DNA of 64,000 bases from Leuctra nigra. Taxonomy: Eukaryota; Arthropoda; Insecta; Plecoptera; Leuctridae. Every line of letters starts with the position of its first letter. Position 1 is the first letter of the stretch. Made by a program: the position numbers and the translations under genes. Of the stretch, positions 25,685 through 36,086 are shown piece after piece. The notes under the pieces were generated by a model. That model worked only from the letters and a program-made list of their open reading frames with translations. It made no database searches and was not told where the DNA came from. The stretch is from positions 42,137,702 through 42,201,701 of the forward strand of contig OW203762.1 in assembly GCA_934045905.1 (NCBI GenBank). The letters are read 5' to 3'.

Positions 25685-25692
25685 CTCCTGGA

Positions 25693-26443
25693 CAGTGTTG
25701 GGGAGGAAATAGTTCCTTTTTGGGGAATTTATGGTAACTCTTACGGTAACTTTTAAGTAACCTTTATTTTGAAACGAACTTAGGAACTAAAAAGTTCCTT
25801 TTTTAAAGAAACTGAGAACTTATTTTTCGTTATTTTTTAAGTTTCTTGCGAATAGACATGTAGTATTAGGGGCTGTGCATAAAGGACGTCACGCTTTAGG
25901 GGGGGAGGGGGGGGTGCAACAGTATGGGACACAGTGTGACAGGGGGGAGGGGGGGGTACTGGAGGCAGTAGGACGTCACGTTTTGATATAGATATTTTCA
26001 AGCATTTTAAATTTCAGTTGATGCGACGGGACCGGAAATTTCGCTAAAAACGAGAAATCCTGTTACATTTTACAGTCAAAAATATTCTATTTAAGGGGGG
26101 GTAGAGATAGATTTGTGACGTCCTTTTAGGGGGGGGGGGGGGTCTCGAAAAGTGTGACACAGCGTGACAGGGGGGAGGGGGGTGTCAAAATATCCCATTT
26201 TTAGCGTGACGTCCTTTATGCACAGCCCCTTAGTCTTATGAAAACTATTTTGCACATAATAAATAATTAATAGTAACGATGATTTTTTTGTGCCTACCTA
26301 AATTAATATACTTTTCGCTTTTCTTACTCCTTTTCAGTTCCTTTATTTGAAAGGAACTTGGAACTGGAACTAATTCCTTTTTGTTTAAAGGAACTGGAAC
26401 TGGAATAACCTAGTTCCTTTTTTGATGAACTTACCCAACACAG
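25693..26443. mobile_element. hAT-like element carrying a nested insertion
   Basis: The ends read CAGTGTTGGG (left) and CTGTGTTGGG (right, inverted), the common hAT terminus. They are bounded by near-identical 8-bp duplications, CTCCTGGA at 25685-25692 and CTTCTGGA at 26444-26451 (7 of 8). The internal sequence is rich in AGTTCCTTTTT and its complement. Of its 751 bp, 361 belong to a second element at 25869-26229, so the hAT copy was about 390 bp. Non-autonomous. Confidence 0.8.
25869..26229. mobile_element. PIF/Harbinger-like MITE nested in a hAT element
   Basis: A 361-bp insert with long, nearly perfect inverted ends starting GGGGCTGTGCATAAAGGACG. It is flanked on both sides by TTA (25866-25868 and 26230-26232). 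A 3-bp TTA/TAA duplication is characteristic of PIF/Harbinger elements. The inside is unusually G-rich, with many runs of 6-13 G on the plus strand. No coding capacity. Confidence 0.8.
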
Positions 26444-26451
26444 CTTCTGGA

Positions 26452-27070
26452 GGAAGGAAAGTGTGTTTAGATTTGAATGATAATATTATAAAAACAATAT
26501 GTCATTTTTTCCATGCAAGTTATCAATCGCACAATCCAAAAGTGAGGAACAAAAAAATTCTTGCAAAATATATATAATTGCCCCTTACTTTAAATACAAT
26601 AATGTATTCGTATTGCTTAACTTTTACCCCATTAGACATGAAATCGTCCCTAATATTAAACATAAAAATTGCTCTTAAATAATTGGAATATTGGCAATAT
26701 AGATCTAATAAGAAGTTTATAGAATAAGACTGCCGTTCGAAAGGTTACCGTTCAAAGAAGAAATAAAAAAGTAGAATGGATCAACCAACAGTAAATAATG
26801 TCATCACCATACGTCAATGTATCACTGTACTTCAATTTAATATTGAGCTGATTTGGCGGGTGAAACGTGGAACAATAATGTATCATTCTGTAAGGGGAAA
26901 TCTTACTAGCGTTGATAAGTACTAGATCCTTCGGAGAAAAATGATTAAAAACAATCTGCAACTACTACCAGATTGACAGAGCCACGAATTGTAGGTTCCT
27001 GCATTAATGTGTAAAACAGGGAGTATAGAAAAGCTGAAATGAGTGAAATACTTTCCTATCTTACTACAAG
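26452..27070. other. Non-coding interval
   Basis: AT-rich, with no domain-bearing reading frame and no obvious repeat. Confidence 0.4.
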
Positions 27071-27225
27071 CAGGGTCGGCCGTTGACTCTTTGACGCCTA
27101 GGGCATATAATTTCAACCCCCCCCCCCCCCCCCCCCCCCCGTTACGAGGGTATTGTACCTTTATGGTTATTTATAATTGCAGCCTTTGCGGGTCCCAGGC
27201 GCACAGCCCCAGGAATTTTTTCGAT
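27071..27225. mobile_element. hAT-like fragment with a 24-C tract
   Basis: Begins CAGGGTCGGCCG, a hAT-style end, and contains a homopolymer of 24 C at 27117-27140. About 27186-27220 (GCGGGTCC followed by GGCGCA and AGCCCC) matches a block at about 47653-47690 inside the complete hAT element at 47483-48292. This therefore looks like a fragment of a related family. The right end is not identified. Confidence 0.45.
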
Positions 27226-27925
27226 TAGAATTGATACCATTTTATGTATTTTGGAGAGTAGGTATCACAACTTTAAAACACCTCTCCAATAATATTTAAT
27301 ATTTTTGTAGTTTGAAAATCCTCTCTTTTCTTCTAATTTGTGGTCATTTCTCCGAAGTCTTAAGGCCGGTCATATATTTTTTCCCGCCAAAAGTCATTTT
27401 GGAGCGGTTTTAGAGGAAAATACGAAATATAAATTGCCATATTTGGCAAACGGTTAAAGATATCGAAAAAGCAAGAAAGACATGACATGTATCGAACCTT
27501 TATCTACATTTTCATCGCTTACTGTCATTGACTTTGCTCCTACTATGTGGTCAGCATTAGTCGGGCACGAAAACGCGTTTTCACGACCGTTTTTTGTCGT
27601 CGCTGAAAAGCAACTACTCAAAGCAACTTGGATCTGATTTTCTTTATGTTACTTGAGTGTATAAGATGGATAATCTCAGTTTCAATAAAAAGCAGGTGCT
27701 TTTATGTTGATTGAGTGTATGATGTATCATATTTCAATTCAATATGGATGTTATATGTTTTGTGCGTTCCAAAATTTCAATTCGAGATGTTGCGCGTTCG
27801 GGTGCTCGCTCATCAACGCGTCACACCGAGTGTTTTCCTAGTCCATTAAGAAAATTCATTTAGTTTGGCCTGAGAGGAATTGTAATGTAAAGTGTGGACA
27901 GATAAATTGCAGAAAGAAGTAAAAA
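27226..27925. repeat. Dispersed composite repeat (copy 1)
   Basis: Contains GATCTGATTTTCTTTATG at 27631-27648, also at 34270-34287 with similar downstream words (TGAGTGTATA or AGAGTGTATA, then a GATGG-rich stretch). It also has a 26-nt block at 27802-27827, centred on CTCGCTCATCAACGCGTC, found exactly again at 40127-40152. A 14-bp palindrome, GAAAACGCGTTTTC, lies near 27568. No gene. Confidence 0.5.
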
Positions 27926-28378
27926 GCCTTGTCCACACTATGAACTTTTGGTTGAGCAAACTGGTTCTGCACATGTGCAGAGTTATACCCTGTTCACACT
28001 GAGGATTCGATCATGATCCAAAATCTCGATTGCAAACAAACATGTGTGTGAACTGAACTCAATCGAACTCGATCATGATCCAAATCTCGATCGAGTTGTA
28101 AGAACGCAATCGAAATCTGAATTACGATCGAACTCAAGGTAAAACAAAAGAAATCATGAATTTTCTAAACGAAAACTTACAAATGCATGCTCTAATTGCA
28201 TGTAGCAAGCATTATAAAGTTTAACTTGAATCTTGCCTCCATTTTGATTTCGATTGTAATTGAACTGGATCATGATCGAATTCTTAGTGTGAACAGGGTA
28301 TTAGACTATCATCAGTACACTGCGCACGAGCAGAACCATGTTGCTCAACCTGATGTTGATAGTGGTAATCAATCAGCC
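27926..28378. mobile_element. TTAA-type MITE interrupted by a second MITE
   Basis: The outer arms (about 27931-27981 and 28320-28370) are imperfect inverted repeats sharing GGTTGAGCAA and GGTTCTGC. The centre, TTCTGCACATGTGCA on one side and CTGCGCACGAGCAGAA on the other, is the same as in the intact element at 37737-37894. TTAA follows the right end at 28379-28382; the left end reads AAAA, probably mutated. A TA-flanked element fills the middle. Confidence 0.65.
27988..28298. mobile_element. TA-flanked MITE (nested)
   Basis: A 311-bp element with about 33-bp inverted ends, CCCTGTTCACACT then GATTCGATCATGATCC, and TA on both sides (27986-27987 and 28299-28300). A TA duplication suggests mobilisation by a Tc1/mariner-type transposase. 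Several internal copies of CGATCATGATC or CAATCGA words add secondary-structure potential. Confidence 0.7.
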
Positions 28379-28407
28379 TTAAAATATTGTTAAATACAAA
28401 ATTAAAC

Positions 28408-28424
28408 TTTATTCAAGATTTATT
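28408..28424 (-). terminator. Candidate polyadenylation signals, securin-like gene
   Basis: Two AATAAA hexamers on the minus strand (TTTATT at 28408-28413 and 28419-28424 on plus) lie about 250 bp past the stop codon at 28674, just beyond the nested MITE. Position fits a 3' end signal; usage is not shown. Confidence 0.4.
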
Positions 28425-28673
28425 CCAGAATTAGTATGCATAGCATTAGCAGAGATATGAAATAAATAAGACTAGGAATAAATCCTTAAAACACGAAAAC
28501 GTTTTCAAATAATACAAATCAAATACCCTAATGAAAAAATCAAGTATTATATAACTGACAGGCAAAACTAAATATCCCATGTGTTGTAGTTAGTGTTCTT
28601 AAAGAACAGTTTTGGCTAATTACTATTTAACAAATATGGCAACAACATGACTTCATTCGTCACAATCTCTTGC

Positions 28674-29059
28674 TCAATCGTCTATATCAGGGATATCAGG
28701 TATACTGTACTCTGTGATTTCGAAGGAAGACGTTAACATATCGTCGTCGGAGAAAAGTAAGTCGCTTTCAATAAACTTGAGTTCAGGAAGTTCATGTATG
28801 GTACGTTCCCTCGGCCTGAAGTTGTAGTTCATGCAATCAAACACTGAATCAAATTCCTGCTTTGTCACCAAATGCTTTGGAATAACGTCATCACAGAAGC
28901 TGGTACTGGAACCTAAAAACAAAAGATGTTCTTGATACTGGCCCACATATTTCGAATTTAGAATATTTCGAATAATTTTGAAATTATTTCTGTTAACATC
29001 AGTAAAACACGCAGTAGGTACAGTCATTTTAGTAACAGTCCAATCATACACAACATCTC
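28674..29059 (-). CDS. Securin-like exon 3 (C-terminal, acidic)
   Basis: Acceptor TTCAG at 29060 and onward, then GAGATG. It completes Gly168 and encodes 127 residues, from VVYDW to an Asp-rich end. A second AG five bases upstream would shift the frame and stop early, so this acceptor is preferred. Confidence 0.65.
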
Positions 29060-31417
29060 CTGAACTGAGAGCGAGGAAAAATAAATGAAGTAACATTATG
29101 TTTAATCACTGGTTGTTCATTGATCACTGTCTTGTTAATTTTGACTGTTTTTTGTTCATGCGTAGTGTATTGAATTGACCCTAATAAATAAGAAATTAAA
29201 CTTTATCACAATATTATCTTATTGTCATCAATGTAGTACTAGGGTTGTGCAAACTGGTTCGAAAACCGGTTCAAACCAAACCGGGTCTAAAGGTTACATT
29301 TTCAAGCTGCCAGGTTTGTTTTTCGAACTTTTAAAAAAAATGCTTCAGACTTGTTTCATCACATTTCATAAAGTGAAGACACTAAGGAAGAATTGTGGCA
29401 AAGATAAAAAAGTGTTTTTCCATGATTAATCAACAGTCAACTGTCAAACTGTCAAAAACTCCTGATGAAGCCTACTGTACAAAGCAGGTGAAATATTGAG
29501 ATTTTAAATAATAGTTTGTGAATCGTTCAAAAGAGAGAATACTATTATATTGTAGAAAAAAACAATATTCCACTGCTTTGTGATAAATTTATGTCATCTC
29601 TTTGTACAAAAACTAAAAAGCATTATATGAATAGCTACAGTTTTTAAACGTTCAGTTCGGGTTCGGAAAGGTTTGACATCACTCTGTCGTAGACTTATAA
29701 ACATCAAGCCATGATTTAAAAAAAAATTCAGAACCACGAACCAATAAAACTTCTAAAGGAGATCCGCAATGGTCACTGCACATGTGCAAGGGGTCCAAGC
29801 ACATGCGCAGATGGGATTAGGACCGGTTTCGGTGGCGCTCATAGTGAGAGCAAATGGCACCGTGGAAGCCCATTGGCTGAGAAGTGGAAATGAACTGTTT
29901 GTATGATCAAGAAGAAATTTGTCATGATTATTGGTTACTACTCAGAAAACAGGGCCACATTTATCATTTGGAGCTCCTAGGTTTTCTCATGGTCATGAGA
30001 TGAGGCTTACATAGCTACTGCCTGGTGCTCGCTAATGCATTACAAATTGAAGTAAAATTGATGAACACAAAATGTGCCTCAGGGGTGGTGATTACCTCTA
30101 GGTTACCTACTTGTCTAATGCTCGAATTAACAAATCTCTCAGAACTATTCCACAATGTGAGAAAACCAAAACAATCTTTTACTAAACAATATAACTTATT
30201 AACTTGTACCTACAGACACAAGTCGCGCTATGACGTAAAAGTTACAACCTACCGTCAGGGAATATTTCTGGTTCGTCCAAGTAATTAATAGTTTTATGAT
30301 TGCTTCTAATATCAGGTGTCAACACACTCAGTCCTTTTTCTTTAATAAAGACCTGTGTATTCTTCTCCAATACACTGATATTATTTTTCTTTTCAATGGA
30401 GTTGGTCATATTCAGTCCTTTAGAGTGTGATTTTGTTGAGCTTTTCTGCATTGATGAAACTGGCAGTCTATTTTTAGGAGTGTTAAAGTTTCCATTATCT
30501 TTAAAGCCCTTAACAATCTGCTCTGTTGCTTGGAGCTTCGTTGGTTCATTCTCCTTGCCCGACGTCGGTAGTGGGTGCGCGATTTTATTACTAAGATCAC
30601 AAAGAACCCTTTTCTGTGACGGAGTTGCACCACCATTTACCGCACTCTTTCCTGAAAATTGTAAAGGCAACACAACATTAGCAATATTTGTCATGTAGGT
30701 AGTCTGAACTGCTTTAACTTTTACACAGAAAGTTATATTTCCAGGACCCTTACCTAAAATCGCATTTGTTTGGTGCTACTATGAGCATTTAAGATCTAGG
30801 TAGCACGGTTCTAAGTGGCACCGTGCTATTAAATGTGTGATATTAGGCAAGGGTTAAGAGTTCTATTGCCAAGTGCAACGCTTCATTGAAGTTCCCAATT
30901 TCAGCGAGAATGCCACTACATTATTAACGATGCACCAAGGATTAAACATTCTACATCAACATTGTAATGGTACAGCATCTAGTACTGATTGGTCCATGTC
31001 CCTGAATTGCTACCCCATCTTCAAACCAAATTACATCATACCTTGTCAGTTAGGTGTGCACCTAGACCATTGATTGCATAATTGCATGCATGATGAATAG
31101 GTAGGCTAGGCCATGTGTCCGAAGCCCTCAACTGTGTGTTCTAGTTTGGTCCTAGCTACCTATACCCTTCCCATCTCACATGAGTCATGTCATTGAACCG
31201 AGGCATTACCTACCTACTAGGTAAATAGTGATACACTAGTAGTGCTACACTAGGTATATGCACACGTACGAGTAAACCGTTAAAGGATTAAATATTCGAA
31301 GATACCACCCTTACCTCTCAGCGGTCGTGATAAATGCGACCATTGACCAAGATTCTTTGAAGGTGTTTGCTGTGGTAAATAGCTTTCATCAAACACGTTG
31401 AAGATTGAATTACTCAT
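28674..31417 (-). CDS. Securin-like anaphase inhibitor candidate, three exons
   Basis: Joining 31417-31315, 30651-30253 and 29059-28674 at GT-AG sites (all phase 1) gives 295 residues ending at a stop. Residues 48-56 (KRVLCDLSN) match a cyclin-type destruction box with Lys for the first Arg. KEN at 67-69 is a KEN box. The middle is basic and rich in Ser, Lys and Asn. The C-terminal half is acidic, ending SIPDIPDIDD. Residues 161-166 (EPEIFP) resemble the separase-blocking segment of securins (human EIEKFF). KEN box and D-box near the N-terminus, a disordered basic middle and an acidic tail are the securin layout. Securin binds separase and is destroyed by APC/C at anaphase. Family similarity is weak, so another APC/C substrate (for example sororin) is possible. 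Gene structure is firmer than the name. Confidence 0.6.
30253..30651 (-). CDS. Securin-like exon 2 (D-box, KEN box)
   Basis: Acceptor preceded by a good pyrimidine tract (TTTACAATTTTCAG); donor ACG/GTAGGT. Encodes residues 36-167 with KRVLCDLSN and KEN. An ATG at 30694 upstream of the acceptor is not needed once exon 1 is joined. Confidence 0.7.
30746..30855. mobile_element. 110-bp MITE in intron 1 of the securin-like gene
   Basis: The ends are inverted repeats, ACCCTTACCTAAAATCGCA against AACCCTTGCCTAATATCACA. The inside is itself palindromic (GTAGCACGGT and ACCGTGCTA). No clear target duplication; non-coding. Confidence 0.55.
31315..31417 (-). CDS. Securin-like exon 1 (start)
   Basis: ATG at 31415-31417. 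It encodes 34 residues beginning MSNSIFNVFDES and ending SRPLR, then donor GAGAG/GTAAGG in phase 1. The phase matches exon 2 exactly. It is too short for a simple ORF scan. The start is inferred as the first ATG of the frame. Confidence 0.6.
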
Positions 31418-34400
31418 CTTAAATCGAGACAAATTGTAAAGCTAATGTATGTATGTTTAATGATGAGCGAATAGTACAAAGTCAGAATAACTAAAAGTAA
31501 TATATAAGATTTAACTTCACAACTACTCAAAGTCGTGCGCAAGTGACAGATGATGATGCTTGCTCCAGAAACACCAACAAAATAAAACAAAAGAAGCAAA
31601 TCATAGAAATGAATAGAAGGCGGTGGTTTACAACATTGCGATAGGTGCTGCTCTCCGGAGACCATTATTGAACTAAAATCTTTGTCGGTAAAGTAGTCAG
31701 AATTGGCGATGGTTACGAAAAGATGTACAGTAGCTTATTTCTTCATAGAAATTAGAAATATTGAAAGTATTCGAGAAAATAAGGAACACAACTGACCTCT
31801 GGTGGATTTTGTGGTACTAGGTAAATAGCGGCTATCAAGGGCGTATTTGCATAAATATAAATACAAATATTTGATATAGTTGTTCGTTATGGCCAAGAAA
31901 GTAAATTTATAGCTTAATATCAATTTCATTTGTTTTTTGTTTTTTCACTTCTTTATGGAAACACGAAATGTAAAAACAAACAAATTAATATGTGGACCTG
32001 ATAGTAGCCATCTTGCCAGAAGTGGCTCCATCACGTATCACTTATTTGTGGGAATATAATTTAATCCGAACATTTTCAATACGCAATACAGAGTATATTA
32101 ACTTTCGATAAACGTTTCACAAAAAATTATATTATTTCTCAAAATAAGATTTCACCCACTATTCTGTGGGCTTCTTTAGGAGAAATACATTTCTCTGACA
32201 TTTGGAAACAAATAAACAAGTTTTTGAATTTTGTGAATTATTATTGTTATTCAATTAATGTTTCAGATCCCCATTTAGGAATTCAAAAAGTCTTACATAA
32301 TTCGAAAGACGATAGGAACACCTCGAGGAACACTATACAATTCAAGCAATTTCAATCATAGGCCAATCGGTTTCAGAGTTTTGCTCAAAACCCTATTTCA
32401 TTGTCTAGAAAAAGTAAAAGACCCACCTTTTAAAGATATTACGTCATCTTGGTGCCATTTCTCATAATCAATTCATGAAGAGAAACACACTCAAATCATG
32501 ATTATGAAAAGGTTTAACACAATAAAAGTATAATTTTACCTAGTGATCTCTTACGACAAAATTGGCCTGATCCATTACTTCTTTCGACCTGTAATGCGAA
32601 AATAACAGTATTCAGTATTTTTATTGAGTAATAAATATACATTTGTGTTTACAGTGATTTGTTATCCCAGTAAGAAGGAACTTCTTGTGTCGGGGTATGA
32701 CTACAGATATGAATAATTAAATAACAGACATAACAGACAAACACAAACAAAATCAGAATATATTCGAGCCATAAGTTTCAAGTGAAAACGCTCGCTCCGC
32801 TCAGTACTGTAATCATTTTCTTTCTTCTCTTTCCTATTTACATCTTCCCACTATCATCATACCACAACTTCTGTTACTTCACCCAGTAACAACATCTTAC
32901 AAAAGTCAGGTCCTACCAGCTCCTACCATCGCCTCAGGTATTTCTACTGTCAATTCGTGTATTTGATTTCAAATACTATCAATCAATATAACTATTATTC
33001 TTGTCTAATCATTTTTATGTTAATTATTTGTATTATCATTAATAATTTGCCACAATCAAGCCCCAATGGGAATTGAAACTACAGTTTTATTTGTAATTTT
33101 TGTATTGTATAGGTATGTAATATTTTTGTGCAATAAAAAATATCTCAATCCCTCTATTTCATCTCTCCAATCCTACCAAACCCATTAATCTTAATTAATT
33201 AACATTCAAATGGCAAAACCATGGATTGGTTTTGGCTGCTTGATTTAAAACAATGTTATGATTTTAAAACGTACGACTAGTTCTAGAGAACTCAGGTTGC
33301 AGTTTGGTGTCAACGTGCAGCGAGATCACATGGGGCCGAGAGCCTTGCAGCTTGATACTCCATGTGTTTCAATAAATAAACTCGGCAGAGAATTTCAAAG
33401 TATATAAGAAGATCATTGTACTCAATGTCACATTTTGGACCAATGACAAACCAATGGTGTTTTGGTTCATTGAGACACATTACGTCTAGTATTTAGAAAA
33501 TCCACGAGTGCATAGCATGCTCATCAATGCTTTACTTTGTGCGTTATTTACGTACATGGTTAATTCATTGATTAAGCGAGGATGCGTTACCACGGTACTC
33601 TTATGGCACACTTTCTGTGTGTTTATTTTTGTGATATTGTTTTTCTTTTTGTCTCGTTGCCAGCAGTTCTGAGGTCAACCCGTTTTTGCGTTTTTGGAAG
33701 CAAAATATAGGTACCTATATAAAAAGAAACAAGAAATTATGAATTTGTATAGTTAGATATTTTAGGCAGATATCAGATACCTCTGTGTTTTGTTGGTGAA
33801 ATCATATTCCTGGTGTATTCATAGGTGGTTAGTGTAAAGAAGACATGTCCAGCAAACCCCCAGTAAATTTCAATCTGTTCTTCTCAAGGCATTATTGAGC
33901 GAGTTAACCGAGCGACTCCATTCTGCACTTTTGGACACTTTATCTGTATTTTTTGTGTTTGGCTCGACGCCACAGGTCACAATTATTTTTCCGATCGATC
34001 TGAAATTTTGCACACATACTAATATCATTCTTACTTAATCGTGTATAGTTTTTGAGAGCTGACCTATGATTGGTTAAAAAATAAAAATATCTTACGATTG
34101 GTCGAAAATCAAAATGCTCCAATTAAGTTCAAATTGCAAACTGCATGGACATTTTCTCTTATTTTACAAGTTTTCAGCGCAATCGGTAGAGAATGTATAA
34201 TATACTTATTGACATTTAAATGGAATGTCAGAAGAGATTTTATCGACATTTAATTTCCAGTGCAACGTAGATCTGATTTTCTTTATGGATTCAGAGTGTA
34301 TACGTAGATGGCTATTCTCAGTTACACAGGCACACACATTACACAGAGAGTTTTCCTAGTACCTATTACTAAAATACAACAGGTGTGAGGATAGACCTAA

Positions 34401-35654
34401 CTAGTATCCTCATTTCAATTGCAGCTTGCAAGAAGCAGAAATTGTTTCCCGGATTTCTTGGGGGAATTTTGAATCGCGATTTTTATTGAACAAAATGTCT
34501 CATTCTTTGAAGCCTTTTCGCTCAATTATCTTGGCGCCTGATTTCCGCTGCTTTTTGCTGTGAGGTTGCTGCACTTGGATTATTTCTGATGCGTTAAACT
34601 TTTACAAAATAATCGCAGATGACGTTAATCGCTACAGATGCTAAATGAATCCTCATACATTTACTCTCACATTGGTTATTTTAGGATCCAACATTTTGCC
34701 AATATTTTGTTTATTTTGGCTGTGCGAATATCCTGAATTTGTCTCTGAAGAACTTGCTTTAAAAACGAAATGCGATTTGCTAGTTCTGTTTCCAGCTGCG
34801 AAAGCAAACACTGATTGATCGACATCTGTTCTGCCGTCAAATATAGGACGTTGTGACACCTTTCTGTGCCACAGAACAGGAACTATCTTTAAAGTAGGCT
34901 AATTCTGCAAATATTAGTCTTGAGTTTTCTTTGATTTTAATATATATGCCAATAACGTAAAAAACTTGTTGGGTCTTATCCAAAAAAAAAAATGAAAACA
35001 TTTTTTTTTGTCTAAATTGGACGAACAGATTTAGATTCAAAGATTCGCAGTCTTTTGAGAAAAGATGACCTTGAAACATATATAGTCACCGCACGAGAGA
35101 GAACACAAAATGTATTGCCAATTGGCAGCTAGATTCTAGGAATACGAATTATTTTCTAATTAACAAGATAACTTTTAAGGCTTCCCGCGAAAAAATATAT
35201 GTTACTAGAACAGTAAATTCAGTGTATCATCCCACTAAAAAATTAACCTTCAAAAAATTTCACATTCTGAGGTTTTCATTGGACGCCGCTCAGAGCTTAC
35301 TGTATGAGAATCATTCAAGCTACAAGTGGCATCTAACCAAGCAGAACAAATTAAATACTCGGGAAATTTGCACCAGTTTATCAAAATTTCAACCAATCTT
35401 ATCAATCGTCCACTTTGCTCTCCAGTAAGAAAAAAACTACGAGTATAAACATCCCATTCATCGAGAAGCGGCCACAAGGACATTAAACAGATTCATCCGG
35501 ACATGAAATTCAAATTATAATCTTCCGCTAGCTATTATTGGATAGCGACTGCGTATTCTATTTGTTTTATCTGTAAGTGCATTGGTCCGTCACATCAGAT
35601 ACAAACAGATGATGCCCATCCGTCGCTAGGCAACCGACACATGTGTGAACACGC
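31418..35654. other. Non-coding interval between securin-like and IGFBP7-like genes
   Basis: No supported gene. About 33095-33145 shares a repeat with 3535-3600. About 33995-34020 has the inverted AATTTCAGATCGAT motif. About 34110-34350 is a copy of the composite repeat also seen at 27560-27850 and 39690-39800 (shared GCTCC(A/G)ATTAAGTTCAAATT). The divergent promoters of the two neighbours must lie at its two ends. Confidence 0.4.
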
Positions 35655-35690
35655 TATAAATAAGATCTCTTCCATGTAGAGTGATTCAGT
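35655..35690 (+). promoter_or_regulatory. TATA box and initiator of the IGFBP7-like gene
   Basis: TATAAATA at 35655-35662 is followed by the insect initiator TCAGT at 35686-35690. The A at 35688 is 33 bp after the first T of the TATA box, the expected spacing. The start codon follows 63 bp downstream. This is a textbook arthropod core promoter. Confidence 0.7.
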
Positions 35691-35750
35691 ACGACGTTTG
35701 ACACTTCAAGAACAACATCAATATTCAAGAAAAGGGATTAATTATTGATA

Positions 35751-36086
35751 ATGTCGCGAATCGCCACGTTATTCTTCGTGGTTGTTGTTGTCCAAGTGAG
35801 CTTGGCTGCACGTTTGGAGCATCCTCACAACCATCATAAGGCTAGTCCGAGCGCGGGCTGCCCGAAATGCGTGCCCGATGCGTGCCCGAAGAGCGAGTCG
35901 GAGTGCCCGGAGCGCGGGGCCCTGGTGGGCGACGTCTGTCATTGTTGTCCTAAGGGCGTCTGCGGCCTGCCCGAGGGGGCCAAGTGTTACAATGAGACCA
36001 TCAGGAGTCTGCCGGTCGATAATAAGAAGTATGGCGCTTGTGGAACTAGTCTGGTGTGTCTCTTGAGGCAGGATCTTTCAGAGAGG
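35751..36086 (+). CDS. IGFBP7-like exon 1 (signal peptide, IGFBP domain)
   Basis: 112 whole codons ending LSER, donor AGAGG/GTGAGT, phase 0. The reading frame runs on into the intron for 17 codons after Arg112 before a stop, so those residues are not protein. Confidence 0.88.

Noticed and set aside
29242..29690. Possible hAT-like element starting AGGGTTGTGCAAACTGG
   Set aside because: The right end matches the left only weakly and no target duplication was found.
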